Source: Cellulomonas sp. JZ18 (lineage in GTDB: Bacteria > Actinomycetota > Actinomycetes > Actinomycetales > Cellulomonadaceae). From it: 64,000 nt of DNA. This document shows, piece by piece, positions 27,701 to 36,330 of the stretch. The notes below the pieces were generated by a model. It ran no database searches. It was given only the letters and a program-made list of their open reading frames with translations, and was not told where the DNA came from. The stretch spans positions 1,612,001-1,676,000 of the forward strand of contig NZ_CP045245.1 in the NCBI RefSeq assembly GCF_009720485.1, given 5' to 3'. The position numbers and the translations under genes are program-made. Position 1 is the stretch's first letter; the number at the start of each line of letters is the position of its first letter.

Positions 27701-29083
27701 TCAGTTGTGGGCGTGCAGCGGCTTGCCGGCCAGGGCCAGGAAGGCCTCGCCGAGCGCCTCGTTCTGCGTCGGGTGGGCGTGCACGAGGGCGGCGACGTCC
27801 TCGGGGTACGCCTCCCAGTTCACGATCAGCTGGCCCTCGCCGATGAGCTCGCCGACGCGCGCACCGATCATGTGCACGCCGACGACCGGGCCGTCCTTCT
27901 GGCGGACGAGCTTGACGAAGCCCTGCGTGGCGAGGATCTGGCTCTTGCCGTTCCCGCCGAGGTTGTACTCGAGGGTCTCGACGTTCTCGGCGCCGTGCAC
28001 CTCGATCGCCTTGGCCTCGGTGAGGCCGACGGACGCGACCTCCGGCTCGGAGTACGTCACGCGCGGGATGCCGGACTCGACGATGACCGGCGGGTTCAGC
28101 CCCGCGATCTCCTCGGCCACGAAGATGCCCTGCTGGAAGCCGCGGTGCGCGAGCTGCAGGCCCGGGACGATGTCGCCGACCGCGTAGATGTTGGCGACGC
28201 CCGTGTGCAGGCGCTCGTCGGTGATGACGAAGCCGCGGTCCATCGTCAGGCCCTGCTCCTCGTAGCCCAGGCCCGAGGTGCTCGGCCCGCGGCCGACGGC
28301 CACGAGCAGGAGGTCGGCGTCGAACGTCTTGCCGTCCTCCAGCGTGACGTGCACGCCGTTGTCGTCCTGGGTCACGCCGGAGAAGCGGACGCCGAGGTTG
28401 AACTTGATGCCGCGCTTGCGGAACGCGCGCTCGAACGCCTTCGACAGGGCCTCGTCCTCGTTGGGGACGAGGTGGGGGAGCGCCTCGATGATGGTGACGT
28501 CGGCGCCGAAGGACTTCCACACGCTCGCGAACTCGGAGCCGATGACACCACCGCCGAGGATGATCGCGGACTTCGGGACGAAGTCGAGCGTGAGCGCCTG
28601 GTCCGACGTCATCACGCGGCCGCCGATCTCCAGGCCGGGCAGCGAGCGGGCGTAGGAGCCGGTGCCGAGCACGATGTGCTCACCGGTGAGCGTGCGGTCG
28701 CCGACCTGCACGGTGTTCGGGCCGGTGAGCTTGCCCCAGCCCTCGACGACCTCGATCTTGCGCGACTTGATGAGTCCCTGCAGGCCCTTGTAGAGCCGGC
28801 CGATCACGGCGTCCTTGTACTTGTTGACGCCGTTCATGTCGATGCGCTCGAGGTGCGTGTGGACGCCGAACGCCTCACCCTCGCGTGCGACGTCCGCGAC
28901 CTCGGCCGCGTGCAGGAGGGCCTTGGTGGGGATGCACCCCCGGTGGAGGCACGTGCCGCCCACCTTGTCCGCCTCCACCAGGGCGACGGTCTTGCCGAGC
29001 TCCGCGGCGCGCAGCGCGGCTGCGTAGCCGCCGCTGCCTCCGCCCAGGACGACGATGTCGAAAGCGGTGCCGGTGTCGGCCAC
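27701..29083 (-). CDS. lpd: Dihydrolipoyl dehydrogenase (E3)
   Basis: Reoxidises dihydrolipoamide on E2 and passes electrons to NAD. The 460-residue flavoprotein has an FAD motif, IVVLGGGSGGYAAALRAAELG, and the redox pair Cys45-Cys50 (GGTCLHRGCIPTKAL). An NAD motif, SAIILGGGVIGSEFASVW, lies near the middle, followed by YAVGDIVPGLQLAH. The C-terminal dimer interface ends with HAHPTQNEALGEAFLALAGKPLH, which contains the catalytic His-Glu pair. All are intact. GTG 29083 follows GAGGAG by about five bases. It is the first gene of the lpd-sucB unit; the 187-bp region upstream is shared with the divergent gene at 29271. Confidence 0.96.
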   Translation of the reverse strand: MADTGTAFDIVVLGGGSGGYAAALRAAELGKTVALVEADKVGGTCLHRGCIPTKALLHAAEVADVAREGEAFGVHTHLERIDMNGVNKYKDAVIGRLYKGLQGLIKSRKIEVVEGWGKLTGPNTVQVGDRTLTGEHIVLGTGSYARSLPGLEIGGRVMTSDQALTLDFVPKSAIILGGGVIGSEFASVWKSFGADVTIIEALPHLVPNEDEALSKAFERAFRKRGIKFNLGVRFSGVTQDDNGVHVTLEDGKTFDADLLLVAVGRGPSTSGLGYEEQGLTMDRGFVITDERLHTGVANIYAVGDIVPGLQLAHRGFQQGIFVAEEIAGLNPPVIVESGIPRVTYSEPEVASVGLTEAKAIEVHGAENVETLEYNLGGNGKSQILATQGFVKLVRQKDGPVVGVHMIGARVGELIGEGQLIVNWEAYPEDVAALVHAHPTQNEALGEAFLALAGKPLHAHN

Positions 29084-29257
29084 GTGCTACTCCTCGCAGG
29101 CTGTGGGATCGGGCTGCCGCCCCATCTTGGCATCCTCCCTGCGTGCGGACGAACCCGCCGCCGACGCGCGTCGTGTGAGTCGGGCGACAGTCGTCCCATG
29201 ACTCGGCCGGGGTCGGAACGGGTGAAGGGCGTCCAGGTGACGTCCAGCCGCGCTGGG

Positions 29258-29263
29258 TAGGGT
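29258..29263 (+). promoter_or_regulatory. -10 box of the 29271 gene
   Basis: TAGGGT, seven bases before ATG 29271. Confidence 0.45.
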
Positions 29264-29270
29264 GCCGCGC

Positions 29271-29630
29271 ATGGGCCTGTTCTCCCGTCGTCGCCGCAGC
29301 GCGCCCGCGCCCGCCCCGGACGCGGTCCCGGAGAAGCAGGCGCGCGCCGCGACGCTCGCGTACCTGGCCGACTTCGTCGCCACGCGCGTCGGCGTCGAGG
29401 CGTACGTCGAGCCGCGCACGAACGTCACGCAGACGACGATCATGCTCGTCGCGACCGACGGGGAGTGGACCCGGCGCAAGGTGCCGGACGAGCGCACGGC
29501 CGGTGCCCTCGCCCGCGAGCTCGGCATCCCGGTGTACGACGTGCAGCGCACCGGCTACCCGCAGCGCGTGCGCGACTGGAACGCGCGGCAGCGCATCGAG
29601 CGGCAGCGCCGGGCGGCCGAGCGCGGCTGA
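29271..29630 (+). CDS. Conserved actinobacterial protein of unknown function (119 aa)
   Basis: A 119-residue soluble protein. A basic start with R-R-R-R and a Pro/Ala stretch precedes an alpha/beta domain: LAYLADFVATRVGVEAYVEPRTNVTQTTIMLVATDGEWTRRKVPD. It ends in a helix with GIPVYDVQRTGYPQRVRDWNARQRIERQRR, whose basic surface would suit nucleic-acid binding. I recall such proteins beside leucyl aminopeptidase genes in Micrococcales, without an established function. It is divergent from lpd and convergent with pepA; a hairpin lies between the last two. Confidence 0.75.
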   Translation: MGLFSRRRRSAPAPAPDAVPEKQARAATLAYLADFVATRVGVEAYVEPRTNVTQTTIMLVATDGEWTRRKVPDERTAGALARELGIPVYDVQRTGYPQRVRDWNARQRIERQRRAAERG

Positions 29631-29648
29631 CCGCTCGCGCACCGCCCC

Positions 29649-29670
29649 GGTGCCGGGCGTGCCCGGCACC
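29649..29670. terminator. Bidirectional hairpin between the 29271 gene and pepA
   Basis: GGTGCCGGGC (29649-29658) pairs perfectly with GCCCGGCACC (29661-29670) around a two-base loop. It lies between two convergent stop codons. Confidence 0.7.
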
Positions 29671-29680
29671 GGGCCTCTCG

Positions 29681-31159
29681 TCAGGCGCGCTGCTCGAGCA
29701 GGCGCAGGAGGGTGCGCACGCCGACGCCGGTCCCGCCGACCGGCGTGTAGCCGTACGCGCTGCGCTCGTTGAACGCCGGGCCCGCGATGTCGAGGTGCGC
29801 CCACGGCGTGGAGCCGACGAACTCCTGCAGGAAGACGCCGGCGGTGAGCATCCCGCCGAAGCGGTCGCCGATGTTCGCGAGGTCGGCGACCTTCGACTTC
29901 AGCCCGGCGCGCAGGTCGGCCGGCAGCGGCATGGGCCAGAACTGCTCGCCCGCGTCCTGCGCGGCGGCGACGACCTCCGCCCGCACGTCGTCGGTGCCCA
30001 TGACGGCGGAGACCCGGTTGCCGAGCGCGACCATCTGGGCACCGGTGAGCGTGGCGATGTCGATGACGGCGTCCGGCGACTCCTCGACGGCGGCGACGAG
30101 CCCGTCCGCCATGACGAGGCGGCCCTCGGCGTCGGTGTTGAGCACCTCGACCGTCTTCCCGCCGCGGATGGTCAGGACGTCGGAGGGGCGCTGGGCCGTG
30201 CCGGAGGGCATGTTCTCCGCGAGGCAGAGCCACCCCGTGACGGCGACGGGCAAACCGAGTCGGGCGGCGGCGAGCACGGTGTGCAGGACCGCGGCGGCGC
30301 CGGCCATGTCCGACTTCATCGCCTCCATGCCCGCGGCCGGCTTGATGGAGATGCCGCCGGAGTCGAACGTGATGCCCTTGCCGACCAGCGCGACCGTCCC
30401 GCGCGCACGCGACGGGGCCCAGGCGACCCGCACGAGCCGGGGCCCGCGCGCCGAGCCCTGGCCGACGCCGACGAGCCCGCCGTAGCCGCCCGCCGCGAGC
30501 GCCTTGTCGTCGAGGACCGAGACCTTCAGCCCCCGGATGCCGGCCTCCTTGACCGCGGCCTTCGCCAGGTCGGCGAACGCCGCCGGGTAGAGGTCGTTGG
30601 GCGCGGTGTTCACCAGGTCGCGCGTGCCGTGCACGGCGGCGGCGACGACCTCGGCGCGCGCGACGGCCTGCGTCGCGGCCCGGTCCTTGGCGCGGGGCGT
30701 GACCACCTGCACGCGCGCGGCGGGCGCGGCGGTCTCGGGGCCGTCGCCGGTGCGGTAGCGCGTGTACGCGTAGGCACCGAGCAGCGCGCCCTCGGCGACG
30801 GCGGCCACGTCCTCCACACGCTCGGCGGGCAGCGCGAGCGCGACGGAGCCCGTCCCGGCGAGCTCGCGGGTCGCGGCGCCGGCGGCGCGGCGCAGCGTCT
30901 CCGGCCCCAGCCCGTCGACCGGGCCGACGCCGGTGAGGACGAGCACCGCCGCCGCGAGGCCCGTCGCGGGCAGGCGGCGCACCTCGTCCGGCGTGCCGGT
31001 CAGCCCCAGCGTGCGCGCGTCGCGCAGCAGGGCCGCCCGCAGGTCGGCCGGCAGCGCGTCGCCGTCGAGCAGCTGCACGGCGCCGTCGCGCGTGCCCGTC
31101 GCGACCACGAGGGCGTCGACGGCGAGGCGGGCGGGGTCCTGGCTGGTCAGCGAGATCAC
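29681..31159 (-). CDS. pepA: Leucyl aminopeptidase (M17 family)
   Basis: Cleaves N-terminal residues from peptides in the cytosol using two metal ions. The 492-residue protein has a variable N-terminal domain and a C-terminal catalytic domain. The latter carries ALVGKGITFDSGGISIKPAAGMEAMKSDMAGAAAV (metal ligands Lys, Asp, Asp) and the M17 signature NTDAEGRLVMADGLV. The family's usual length fits. It begins with GTG, six bases after TACGAT, without a Shine-Dalgarno sequence. The position matches pepB (Rv2213) of M. tuberculosis, from memory. It is divergent from the small membrane protein at 31241. Confidence 0.95.
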   Translation of the reverse strand: MISLTSQDPARLAVDALVVATGTRDGAVQLLDGDALPADLRAALLRDARTLGLTGTPDEVRRLPATGLAAAVLVLTGVGPVDGLGPETLRRAAGAATRELAGTGSVALALPAERVEDVAAVAEGALLGAYAYTRYRTGDGPETAAPAARVQVVTPRAKDRAATQAVARAEVVAAAVHGTRDLVNTAPNDLYPAAFADLAKAAVKEAGIRGLKVSVLDDKALAAGGYGGLVGVGQGSARGPRLVRVAWAPSRARGTVALVGKGITFDSGGISIKPAAGMEAMKSDMAGAAAVLHTVLAAARLGLPVAVTGWLCLAENMPSGTAQRPSDVLTIRGGKTVEVLNTDAEGRLVMADGLVAAVEESPDAVIDIATLTGAQMVALGNRVSAVMGTDDVRAEVVAAAQDAGEQFWPMPLPADLRAGLKSKVADLANIGDRFGGMLTAGVFLQEFVGSTPWAHLDIAGPAFNERSAYGYTPVGGTGVGVRTLLRLLEQRA

Positions 31160-31165
31160 GCCCCG

Positions 31166-31171
31166 ATCGTA
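31166..31171 (-). promoter_or_regulatory. -10 box of pepA
   Basis: TACGAT on the minus strand, six bases before the GTG start of pepA. Confidence 0.5.
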
Positions 31172-31226
31172 GACGCCGGTGCGGCGCGTGCGGGTCGTGC
31201 CTGCGCGGGCGCCTGCCGGCCGCGGG

Positions 31227-31232
31227 TACGGT
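31227..31232 (+). promoter_or_regulatory. -10 box of the 31241 gene
   Basis: TACGGT, eight bases before GTG 31241; it could drive both small membrane-protein genes. Confidence 0.4.
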
Positions 31233-31240
31233 GGGGCACC

Positions 31241-31600
31241 GTGCTCGCCCCCGTCTCCTGGCTCGTCGCCGCCACGTGCGTCGCGCTCGCCGCGTGGGCG
31301 GCCTGGTTCGTCGTCCGGGACCGGGCCGTCGTCCTGCGCCAGCTGTGGGGCGGTGCGGTGGTCGAGGGGCTGCTCGTGGTGCAGGCCCTCGTCGCGGGCG
31401 TGCTGCTCGTGACGGGCCGCGGCGACGTCGACGGCGTGCTCTTCTGGGGCTACGTCGCCACGCAGCTCATCGTGCTGCCGATCGCGGCGGCGTGGGCGTT
31501 CGCGGAGCGCACGCGGTGGAGCTCGGTCGTCCTGCTCGTGGCCTCGCTGACCGTGGCGTTCCTGCAGTACCGGCTCGTGCAGATCTGGGGTGCGTCGTGA
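31241..31600 (+). CDS. Small four-helix membrane protein
   Basis: A 119-residue integral membrane protein with about four hydrophobic segments: PVSWLVAATCVALAAWAAWFVV, VVEGLLVVQALVAGVLLV, FWGYVATQLIVLPIAAAWAFA and SSVVLLVASLTVAFLQYRLV. Short polar loops include VVRDRAVVLRQLWGG. No catalytic motif is recognisable. It starts with GTG, and its stop overlaps the next gene's start in a GTGA (31597-31600), so the two are made together. The pair precedes pyrD, and I recall similar small membrane proteins next to pyrD in Micrococcales. Confidence 0.78.
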   Translation: MLAPVSWLVAATCVALAAWAAWFVVRDRAVVLRQLWGGAVVEGLLVVQALVAGVLLVTGRGDVDGVLFWGYVATQLIVLPIAAAWAFAERTRWSSVVLLVASLTVAFLQYRLVQIWGAS

Positions 31601-32028
31601 GCGCCCGGACGGGTGCCGGCCCGGGCCGTCTGCTCGTGGCCGTCTACGGCGTGCTCGCGCTCGCCGCGACCGCGCGCGGCCTCTACCAGGTGACGACGAA
31701 GCTCGCCGAGGCGCCGCTCGCGTACGTGCTCTCGCTCGTCGCGGGCGTCGTGTACGTCGTGGCCACCGTGGCGCTCGCGACCGACCGGCGCCGGCTCGCC
31801 TGGGCGACCGTGCTCGTCGAGGCCGCCGGCGTGCTCGTCGTCGGGACGCTCTCGCTCGTCGACGTCGGAGACTTCCCGGACGAGACGGTGTGGTCCGGCT
31901 TCGGTCGGGGCTACGGGTACGTGCCGCTCGTGCTGCCGCTCCTCGGGCTGGTGTGGCTGTGGCGGACCGGACGGGCGCCCGCGGCCCGCGAGGCGGACGC
32001 GCCGGACGGCGGGCGCGGCCTCGACTAG
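31597..32028 (+). CDS. Small membrane protein
   Basis: A 143-residue membrane protein with four hydrophobic segments: RLLVAVYGVLALAATARGLYQV, APLAYVLSLVAGVVYVVATVAL, ATVLVEAAGVLVVGTLSLVDV and GYVPLVLPLLGLVWLWRTG. The loop D-V-G-D-F-P-D-E-T-V-W-S is the most distinctive part. No function can be assigned. Its start is fused to the stop of the preceding membrane-protein gene (GTGA). Its own TAG stop lies inside the -10 box of pyrD. Confidence 0.78.
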   Translation: MSARTGAGPGRLLVAVYGVLALAATARGLYQVTTKLAEAPLAYVLSLVAGVVYVVATVALATDRRRLAWATVLVEAAGVLVVGTLSLVDVGDFPDETVWSGFGRGYGYVPLVLPLLGLVWLWRTGRAPAAREADAPDGGRGLD

Positions 32029-32031
32029 GTT
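32026..32031 (+). promoter_or_regulatory. -10 box of pyrD
   Basis: TAGGTT, six bases before GTG 32038. Its first three bases are the stop codon of the upstream gene. Confidence 0.5.
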
Positions 32032-32037
32032 GGTCGC

Positions 32038-33090
32038 GTGTACCGCCTGCTCTTCGACCTCGTCCTGCGCCGTCTGGACCCCGAGCAGGCGCACCGTCTC
32101 GCCTTCGGGCTGATCCGTGCCGTCGCGGCCGTGCCCGGGCTGTCCCACGTCGTCCGCGCGGTGCTCGCGCCGCCGCCCGGCGGCGAGATCGAGCTGTGGG
32201 GGCGGCGCTTCCCCTCCCGGTTCGGGCTCGCGGCGGGCTTCGACAAGGACGGGCACGGCGTGCGGGGCATGACCATGCTCGGCTTCGGCTTCGTCGAGGT
32301 CGGCACGGTGACCGCCGAGCCGCAGCCGGGCAACGAGCGGCCGCGGCTGTGGCGCGTGCTGGAGCGCCGCGCGCTGCGCAACCGGATGGGCTTCAACAAC
32401 GACGGCTCGGCCGCCGTCGCCGCGCGGCTGCGCCGGCTGCGCGCGACGCCGGGCGGGCGCCGGCTCGTCGTCGGCGTCAACATCGGCAAGACCAAGGTGA
32501 CGCCCCCCGAGCTCGCGGCGGCCGACTACGCCACGAGCGCGGGCCGGCTCGCGCCCTACGCGGACTACCTCGTGGTCAACGTGTCCTCGCCCAACACGCC
32601 GGGCCTGCGCGACCTGCAGGCCGTGGAGGCGCTGCGTCCCGTGCTCGAGGCGACGCGCGTCGCGGCGGACGAGGCGACGACCCGGGCGGGCCGTGCCCCG
32701 GTGCCCGTGCTCGTGAAGATCGCCCCGGACCTGTCCGACGAGGACGTCGACGCGGTCGCCGACCTCGTCGCCGAGCTGGGGCTCGACGGCGTCGTCGCCG
32801 TCAACACCACGGTCGGGCACGACCTCGGTCCGGGTGGCCTGTCCGGTCCGCCGGTGCTGGCCCGGGGCCTCGACGTCGTCGCGCGGCTGCGCACCCGCCT
32901 GGGCGAGGAGGCCGTCGTGGTGGGGGTCGGTGGCATCAGCGGCCCGGCGGACGCGCGGGAGTACGTCGCGGTGGGCGCGACGCTCGTCCAGGGCTACACG
33001 GGTCTGGTCTACGAGGGGCCGGGCTACGCGGCGCGCATCGCCCGCGCACTCGCCCCGGCCGCCGTGCACCCGCCGGCGGTGCGCCGATGA
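32038..33090 (+). CDS. pyrD: Dihydroorotate dehydrogenase (quinone), class 2
   Basis: Oxidises dihydroorotate to orotate in pyrimidine synthesis, passing electrons to menaquinone at the membrane. The 350-residue protein has the class 2 N-terminal helices (LLFDLVLRRLDPEQAHRLAF). FMN-binding and catalytic motifs follow: AAGFDKDG, GFVEVGTVTAEPQPGNERPR, RNRMGFNN, VVNVSSPNTPGLRDLQ with the class 2 catalytic serine, KIAPDLSDED, VNTTVGHDL and GVGGISGPADAREY. All are present. The start is GTG. The stop overlaps the small gene downstream in ATGA (33087-33090). Confidence 0.95.
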   Translation: MYRLLFDLVLRRLDPEQAHRLAFGLIRAVAAVPGLSHVVRAVLAPPPGGEIELWGRRFPSRFGLAAGFDKDGHGVRGMTMLGFGFVEVGTVTAEPQPGNERPRLWRVLERRALRNRMGFNNDGSAAVAARLRRLRATPGGRRLVVGVNIGKTKVTPPELAAADYATSAGRLAPYADYLVVNVSSPNTPGLRDLQAVEALRPVLEATRVAADEATTRAGRAPVPVLVKIAPDLSDEDVDAVADLVAELGLDGVVAVNTTVGHDLGPGGLSGPPVLARGLDVVARLRTRLGEEAVVVGVGGISGPADAREYVAVGATLVQGYTGLVYEGPGYAARIARALAPAAVHPPAVRR

Positions 33091-33299
33091 CGCTGCGTCC
33101 CCGCTGGCGCTGGCGCCTGCGCACCGAGGCCGGGGCCGAGGTGGACCGTCCCACCAGCCCGGTGTTCCTGGCGCGGTTCGAGGCCGAGCAGTGGCTCGGC
33201 GAGCACTGGCGCGGGCTGGCGGCACAGGGCGTGCGCAGCGTCGTCCTCGAGCACGACGGCGACGAGGCGGGCGCGCCGCTGCGGCTGCCGCCCGTCTGA
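33087..33299 (+). CDS. Small protein coupled to pyrD (70 aa)
   Basis: A 70-residue soluble protein of unknown function. It is basic at the start (R-P-R-W-R-W-R-L-R), then SPVFLARFEAEQWLGEHWRGLAAQGVRSVVLEHDGDEAG, a short alpha/beta pattern. I do not recognise the family. Its ATG overlaps the pyrD TGA by four bases, the same translational coupling used by proven operons in this window, which supports it being real. It is convergent with the MocR gene. Confidence 0.65.
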   Translation: MTLRPRWRWRLRTEAGAEVDRPTSPVFLARFEAEQWLGEHWRGLAAQGVRSVVLEHDGDEAGAPLRLPPV

Positions 33300-33327
33300 C
33301 CCGCCGCAGAGCGGGACCGCTCGCAGC

Positions 33328-34778
33328 TCAGACGAGCGCGGCGGCCGGGCGCGCCGCACCCCAGGACCCCGACGGGTCGAGGACCGCCCACGCGGCGGCG
33401 AGGCCGTCCACCGCCCGGCGCAGCTCGGCCGGCGGACGGGAGAACGGCACCCGCAGGCGGTCCTCGAACGTGCCGTCCACGCCGAACGCCGTCCCCGGCA
33501 CGATGCGGACGCCGTGCGCGTGCGCGAGCGCGCTCAGCGCGGAGGACACGGGGGCGCCGAGGTCGACCCAGGCGGACAGGCCCCCGGCCGGCACGGGCAC
33601 GCGCCAGGACGGCAGCCGCTCGCGGAGGGCGCCGAGCAGGACCTCGCGCTGCGCGCGCACGGCGTCGACCCGCGCGGCGAGCACCTCCTCGGCACGGCTC
33701 AGGAGCGCGGCCGTGACGAGCTGGTCGAGCACGGACGACCCGATGTCGACGTGCGCGCGCCGCTGCGCGAGCCGGCCGACGAGGTCCGGGTGCGCGCGCA
33801 CCCAGCCGACGCGCAGGCCGCCCCAGAAGGACTTGGAGGCCGAGCCGACGCACACGACCAGGTCGTCGGCGGGACCGCCCGCGAACGGCGGGGCGGCGGC
33901 CCGTCGAGGGTCAGGTCCGTCAGCGTCTCGTCGCCCACGACGACGGTCCGTGTGCGGCGTGCGAGGTCGCGGACGCGGGCGCGCGCCTCGAGGTCCAGGC
34001 TCGTGCCGGTGGGGTTGTGGTGGTCCGGCACGAGGTAGACGAGCCGGGGCGAGGTCTGCCGCACGGTCGACGCGAGCAGGTCGACGTCGAGGCCGTGGGC
34101 CCCGACCGGCACCGGGACCGGGCGCGCGCCCGCACCGCGCGCCGCGTCGATGGCGTGGGGGTAGGTCGGGTGCTCGACGACGACGCGGTCGCCGGGCCCG
34201 GCGAGGGTCGTCATGAGCAGGTGGATCGCCTGCTGGGCGCCCGTCGTGACGAGCACCTGGTCCGGCCGCGTCGGCACGCCGCGCGCCGTGTAGCGGTCCG
34301 CGACCGCCTGCCGCAGCGCGGGCAGGCCGAGCGGCAGGTACCCGGTGTGGTCCAGGTGCCGGGGGAGCTGGTCGAGCGCGGCGGCGCAGGCCTCCGCGAG
34401 CTGCGGGGGAGCCGTCGGGGCGGCCGCCGAGAGGTCGACGAGCCCGTCGTCCACGGTGCCGAGGGTCGCGGGTGCGCGGTCGCCCGCGCCGGGCGGCAGC
34501 GTGGTGACGGTCCCCGAGCCGCGGCGGCTGACGAGGAAGCCCTCGTCCCGCAGCAGGTCGTACGCCGCGGTCACGGTGGTGCGGGAGACGCCGAGCGTGT
34601 CCGCGACCTCGCGCTCGCCCGGCAGGCGCGTGCCGAGCGGGAGGGCACCGGTCCGCACGAGCGCGCGCACCCCGTCCGCGAGGGCCTGGTAGGCCGGACC
34701 CCTGCCCTCCCACGCCCCGAGCAGGACGCGCAGGCGTGCGCCGCTGACGCGGCGGTCGACGGGAGACGGGGCGGCCAC
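33328..34778 (-). CDS. MocR-type PLP-dependent regulator (single frameshift in this sequence)
   Basis: A GntR winged helix fused to an aminotransferase-fold domain, 483 residues once repaired. The N-terminus has GTRLPGEREVADTLGVSRTTVTAAYDLLRDEGFLVSRRGSGT. The aminotransferase part has TTGAQQAIHLLMTTLAGPGD, EHPTYPHAIDA, VYLVPDHHNPTG, and SASKSFWGGLRVGW with the PLP lysine. The reading frame breaks at the G run 33890-33893, and one added base restores it. The divergent partner is yczE with a short gene before it, an arrangement described for the YczR subgroup of MocR proteins, which control yczE. A dyad at 34783-34800 is the candidate binding site. The start is GTG 34778. Confidence 0.88.
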
Positions 34779-34782
34779 ACGG

Positions 34783-34800
34783 CCACTATCCTCGAAGTGG
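34783..34800. promoter_or_regulatory. Dyad in the mocR-yczE control region
   Basis: CCACT (34783-34787) and AGTGG (34796-34800) form an inverted repeat with an 8-base spacer containing TATCCT-like sequence. It lies in the 61-bp region between the divergent starts, so it is a candidate site for autoregulation. Confidence 0.4.
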
Positions 34801-34839
34801 CTATGGAGGACAAGGCCTCTCGGCCGCCAAGGTCTCACC

Positions 34840-34983
34840 ATGGCCCTGTTCCTCGTCGTCCTCGCCGCCGCCGGGGTCGTCGCCCTCGTCGTCGCGCTCG
34901 TGCGCGTCGTGCGGGCCGACGGCCTCGGGCACCGTCCACCGCCGCCCTCGCGGCCCCTACCCCCGGGAGGCACCGCGTGGTGA
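34840..34983 (+). CDS. Small single-helix membrane protein (47 aa)
   Basis: A 47-residue protein with one membrane helix (FLVVLAAAGVVALVVALVRVV) and a Pro-rich cytosolic tail. It is not recognised. Its TGA overlaps the GTG of yczE (34980-34983), indicating coupled translation. The only nearby Shine-Dalgarno candidate is a weak AAGG about ten bases before the ATG. It may be a genuine short partner of YczE or simply a leader peptide. Confidence 0.5.
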   Translation: MALFLVVLAAAGVVALVVALVRVVRADGLGHRPPPPSRPLPPGGTAW

Positions 34984-35642
34984 CCACCGACCCCGCCCGT
35001 CACCCGCACGCCGTCCGCAGGGGCGTGCAGCTGCTCGGCGGGCTGGTCCTGTACGCGGCGTCCATCGTCATGCTGGTGCGCGCCGAGCTCGGGTCGATGC
35101 CCTGGGACGTGCTCTCCCAGGGGGTCGTCCGCGTCACCGGCTGGTCGTTCGGGACGGTGACCGTCGCGCTGTCGTTCCTGGTGTTCGCCTGCTGGGTGCC
35201 GCTGCGGCAGCGTCCCGGCATCGGGACCGTCGCGAACGTGGTGGTCATCGGGGCGCTCCTCGACCCGTTCCTCGCGCTCGCCGCCCACCTGCCGGACCCG
35301 TTGCCCCTGCCGCTCGCCGTGGGGCTCGTCGTCCTCGGGGTCGTCACGAACGCGCTCGCCACCTCGCTCTACGTGGGGGCGCGGCTGGGGCCGGGGCCGC
35401 GGGACGGCCTGATGACCGGCATCGTCGCCCGCACCGGGTGGCCCCTGCGGCTCGTGCGCGGGTCGATCGAGGTCGTCGTCGTGGCCGTCGGGTGGGCCCT
35501 CGGTGGCGTCCTCGGGTTCGGGACGCTCGCCTACGCGCTCGCGATCGGGCCCCTCGTGCAGGTGCTGCTGCCGCGGCTCACCGTGCCGGTGCCACGGCCG
35601 AGCGGCACGCCCGACGTCCCCGCCGAGCCCGTCGCCCGCTGA
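34980..35642 (+). CDS. yczE: YczE/YyaS/YitT-family membrane protein
   Basis: A 220-residue integral membrane protein with about five helices. Diagnostic segments are the N-terminal R-R-G-V-Q-L-L-G-G-L-V-L-Y, AELGSMPWDVLSQGV, GARLGPGPRDGLMTGI and a conserved Arg-Gly-Glu helix (RLVRGSIEVVVVAVGWALGG). The transport substrate is not established for the family. It is divergent from the MocR regulator, the pairing known for yczR-yczE. GTG 34980 overlaps the stop of the 47-residue gene; GTG 34977 is an in-frame alternative. Confidence 0.85.
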   Translation: MTTDPARHPHAVRRGVQLLGGLVLYAASIVMLVRAELGSMPWDVLSQGVVRVTGWSFGTVTVALSFLVFACWVPLRQRPGIGTVANVVVIGALLDPFLALAAHLPDPLPLPLAVGLVVLGVVTNALATSLYVGARLGPGPRDGLMTGIVARTGWPLRLVRGSIEVVVVAVGWALGGVLGFGTLAYALAIGPLVQVLLPRLTVPVPRPSGTPDVPAEPVAR

Positions 35643-35648
35643 CACGCC

Positions 35649-35675
35649 GCGGGCACGGGCCCCGCCGGTGCCCGC
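35649..35675. terminator. Hairpin between yczE and the DUF3043 gene
   Basis: GCGGGCAC (35649-35656) pairs with GTGCCCGC (35668-35675) between two convergent genes. Confidence 0.55.
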
Positions 35676-35682
35676 CGTGCGG

Positions 35683-35720
35683 TCAGGAGGGGTGGCTCAG
35701 GAGGGGGCGCTCAGGAGGGG
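35683..35720. repeat. Three tandem copies of TCAGGAGGGG with a 14-bp period
   Basis: Copies start at 35683, 35697 and 35711. The last contains the stop codon of the DUF3043 gene, so the gene's end has been copied twice downstream. Replication slippage is the simplest origin. Confidence 0.8.
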
Positions 35721-36312
35721 TACTGCCCGTGCTTGACCTGCGGCTTCGGCAGACGCGACGGGCGGACCTGGAAGGCGCGCAGGACGGCGTACATGGCCAT
35801 GCCGCGCGGGACCTCCGCGCTGTCGAACCGCCGGTTCAGCCGGCGCTTGAGCCCCCGCCACAGCAGCCACGCGTCCACGATCATCGCCAGGATGAACACG
35901 TAGAGGACGAGCATCGAGACCAGCGCGACGTCCGGGGCGGTCGCGGCCGTGACCATCTGCAGCACGAGGAACACGGCGGCCGTCGGCAGGAAGAACTCGC
36001 CGAGGTTCCAGCGCGCGTCCACGTGGTCACGCACGTAGCGGCGCACCGGGCCCCGGTCACGCAGCGGCATGTGGCGCTCGTCGCCCGTGCGCATCGCCTG
36101 GTACTCGAGCTCCCGCTGCTCGCGGACCTTCAGCTTGGCCGAGCGGGCGGCGGCGCGACGGTCCTCGGGGACCAGCGGACGGCGGTTGCGCGCCTCCGCC
36201 TCCTTGCGGGTGGGCGTCGGACGGCCCTTGCCGGCGCGGACCTCGTCGGTCGGCGGCTTCTCCGGCGTCGTCGCCGGGGCGGTCAGCGGGGGTCCTGCTT
36301 GCGTCCGAACAC
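35711..36312 (-). CDS. DUF3043 family membrane protein (frameshift near the start in this sequence)
   Basis: A 200-residue protein of unknown function, widespread in actinobacteria. The body has GKGRPTPTRKEAEARNRRPLV, a basic region, GPVRRYVRDHVDARWNLGEFFLP, two membrane helices (TAAVFLVLQMVTAATA; ALVSMLVLYVFILAMIVDAWLL) and KRRLNRRFDSAEVPRGMAMYAVLRAFQVRP. The expected start V-F-G-R-K-Q-D-P, at GTG 36312, is in another frame; one extra base in the G run 36288-36292 joins it to the body. GTG 36312 lies six bases after TACCCT. It is divergent from the M20 peptidase gene with only 32 bases between start codons. Confidence 0.82.
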
Positions 36313-36318
36313 CCGCCC

Positions 36319-36324
36319 AGGGTA
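36319..36324 (-). promoter_or_regulatory. -10 box of the DUF3043 gene
   Basis: TACCCT on the minus strand, six bases before GTG 36312. Confidence 0.5.
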
Positions 36325-36330
36325 GTCGAG

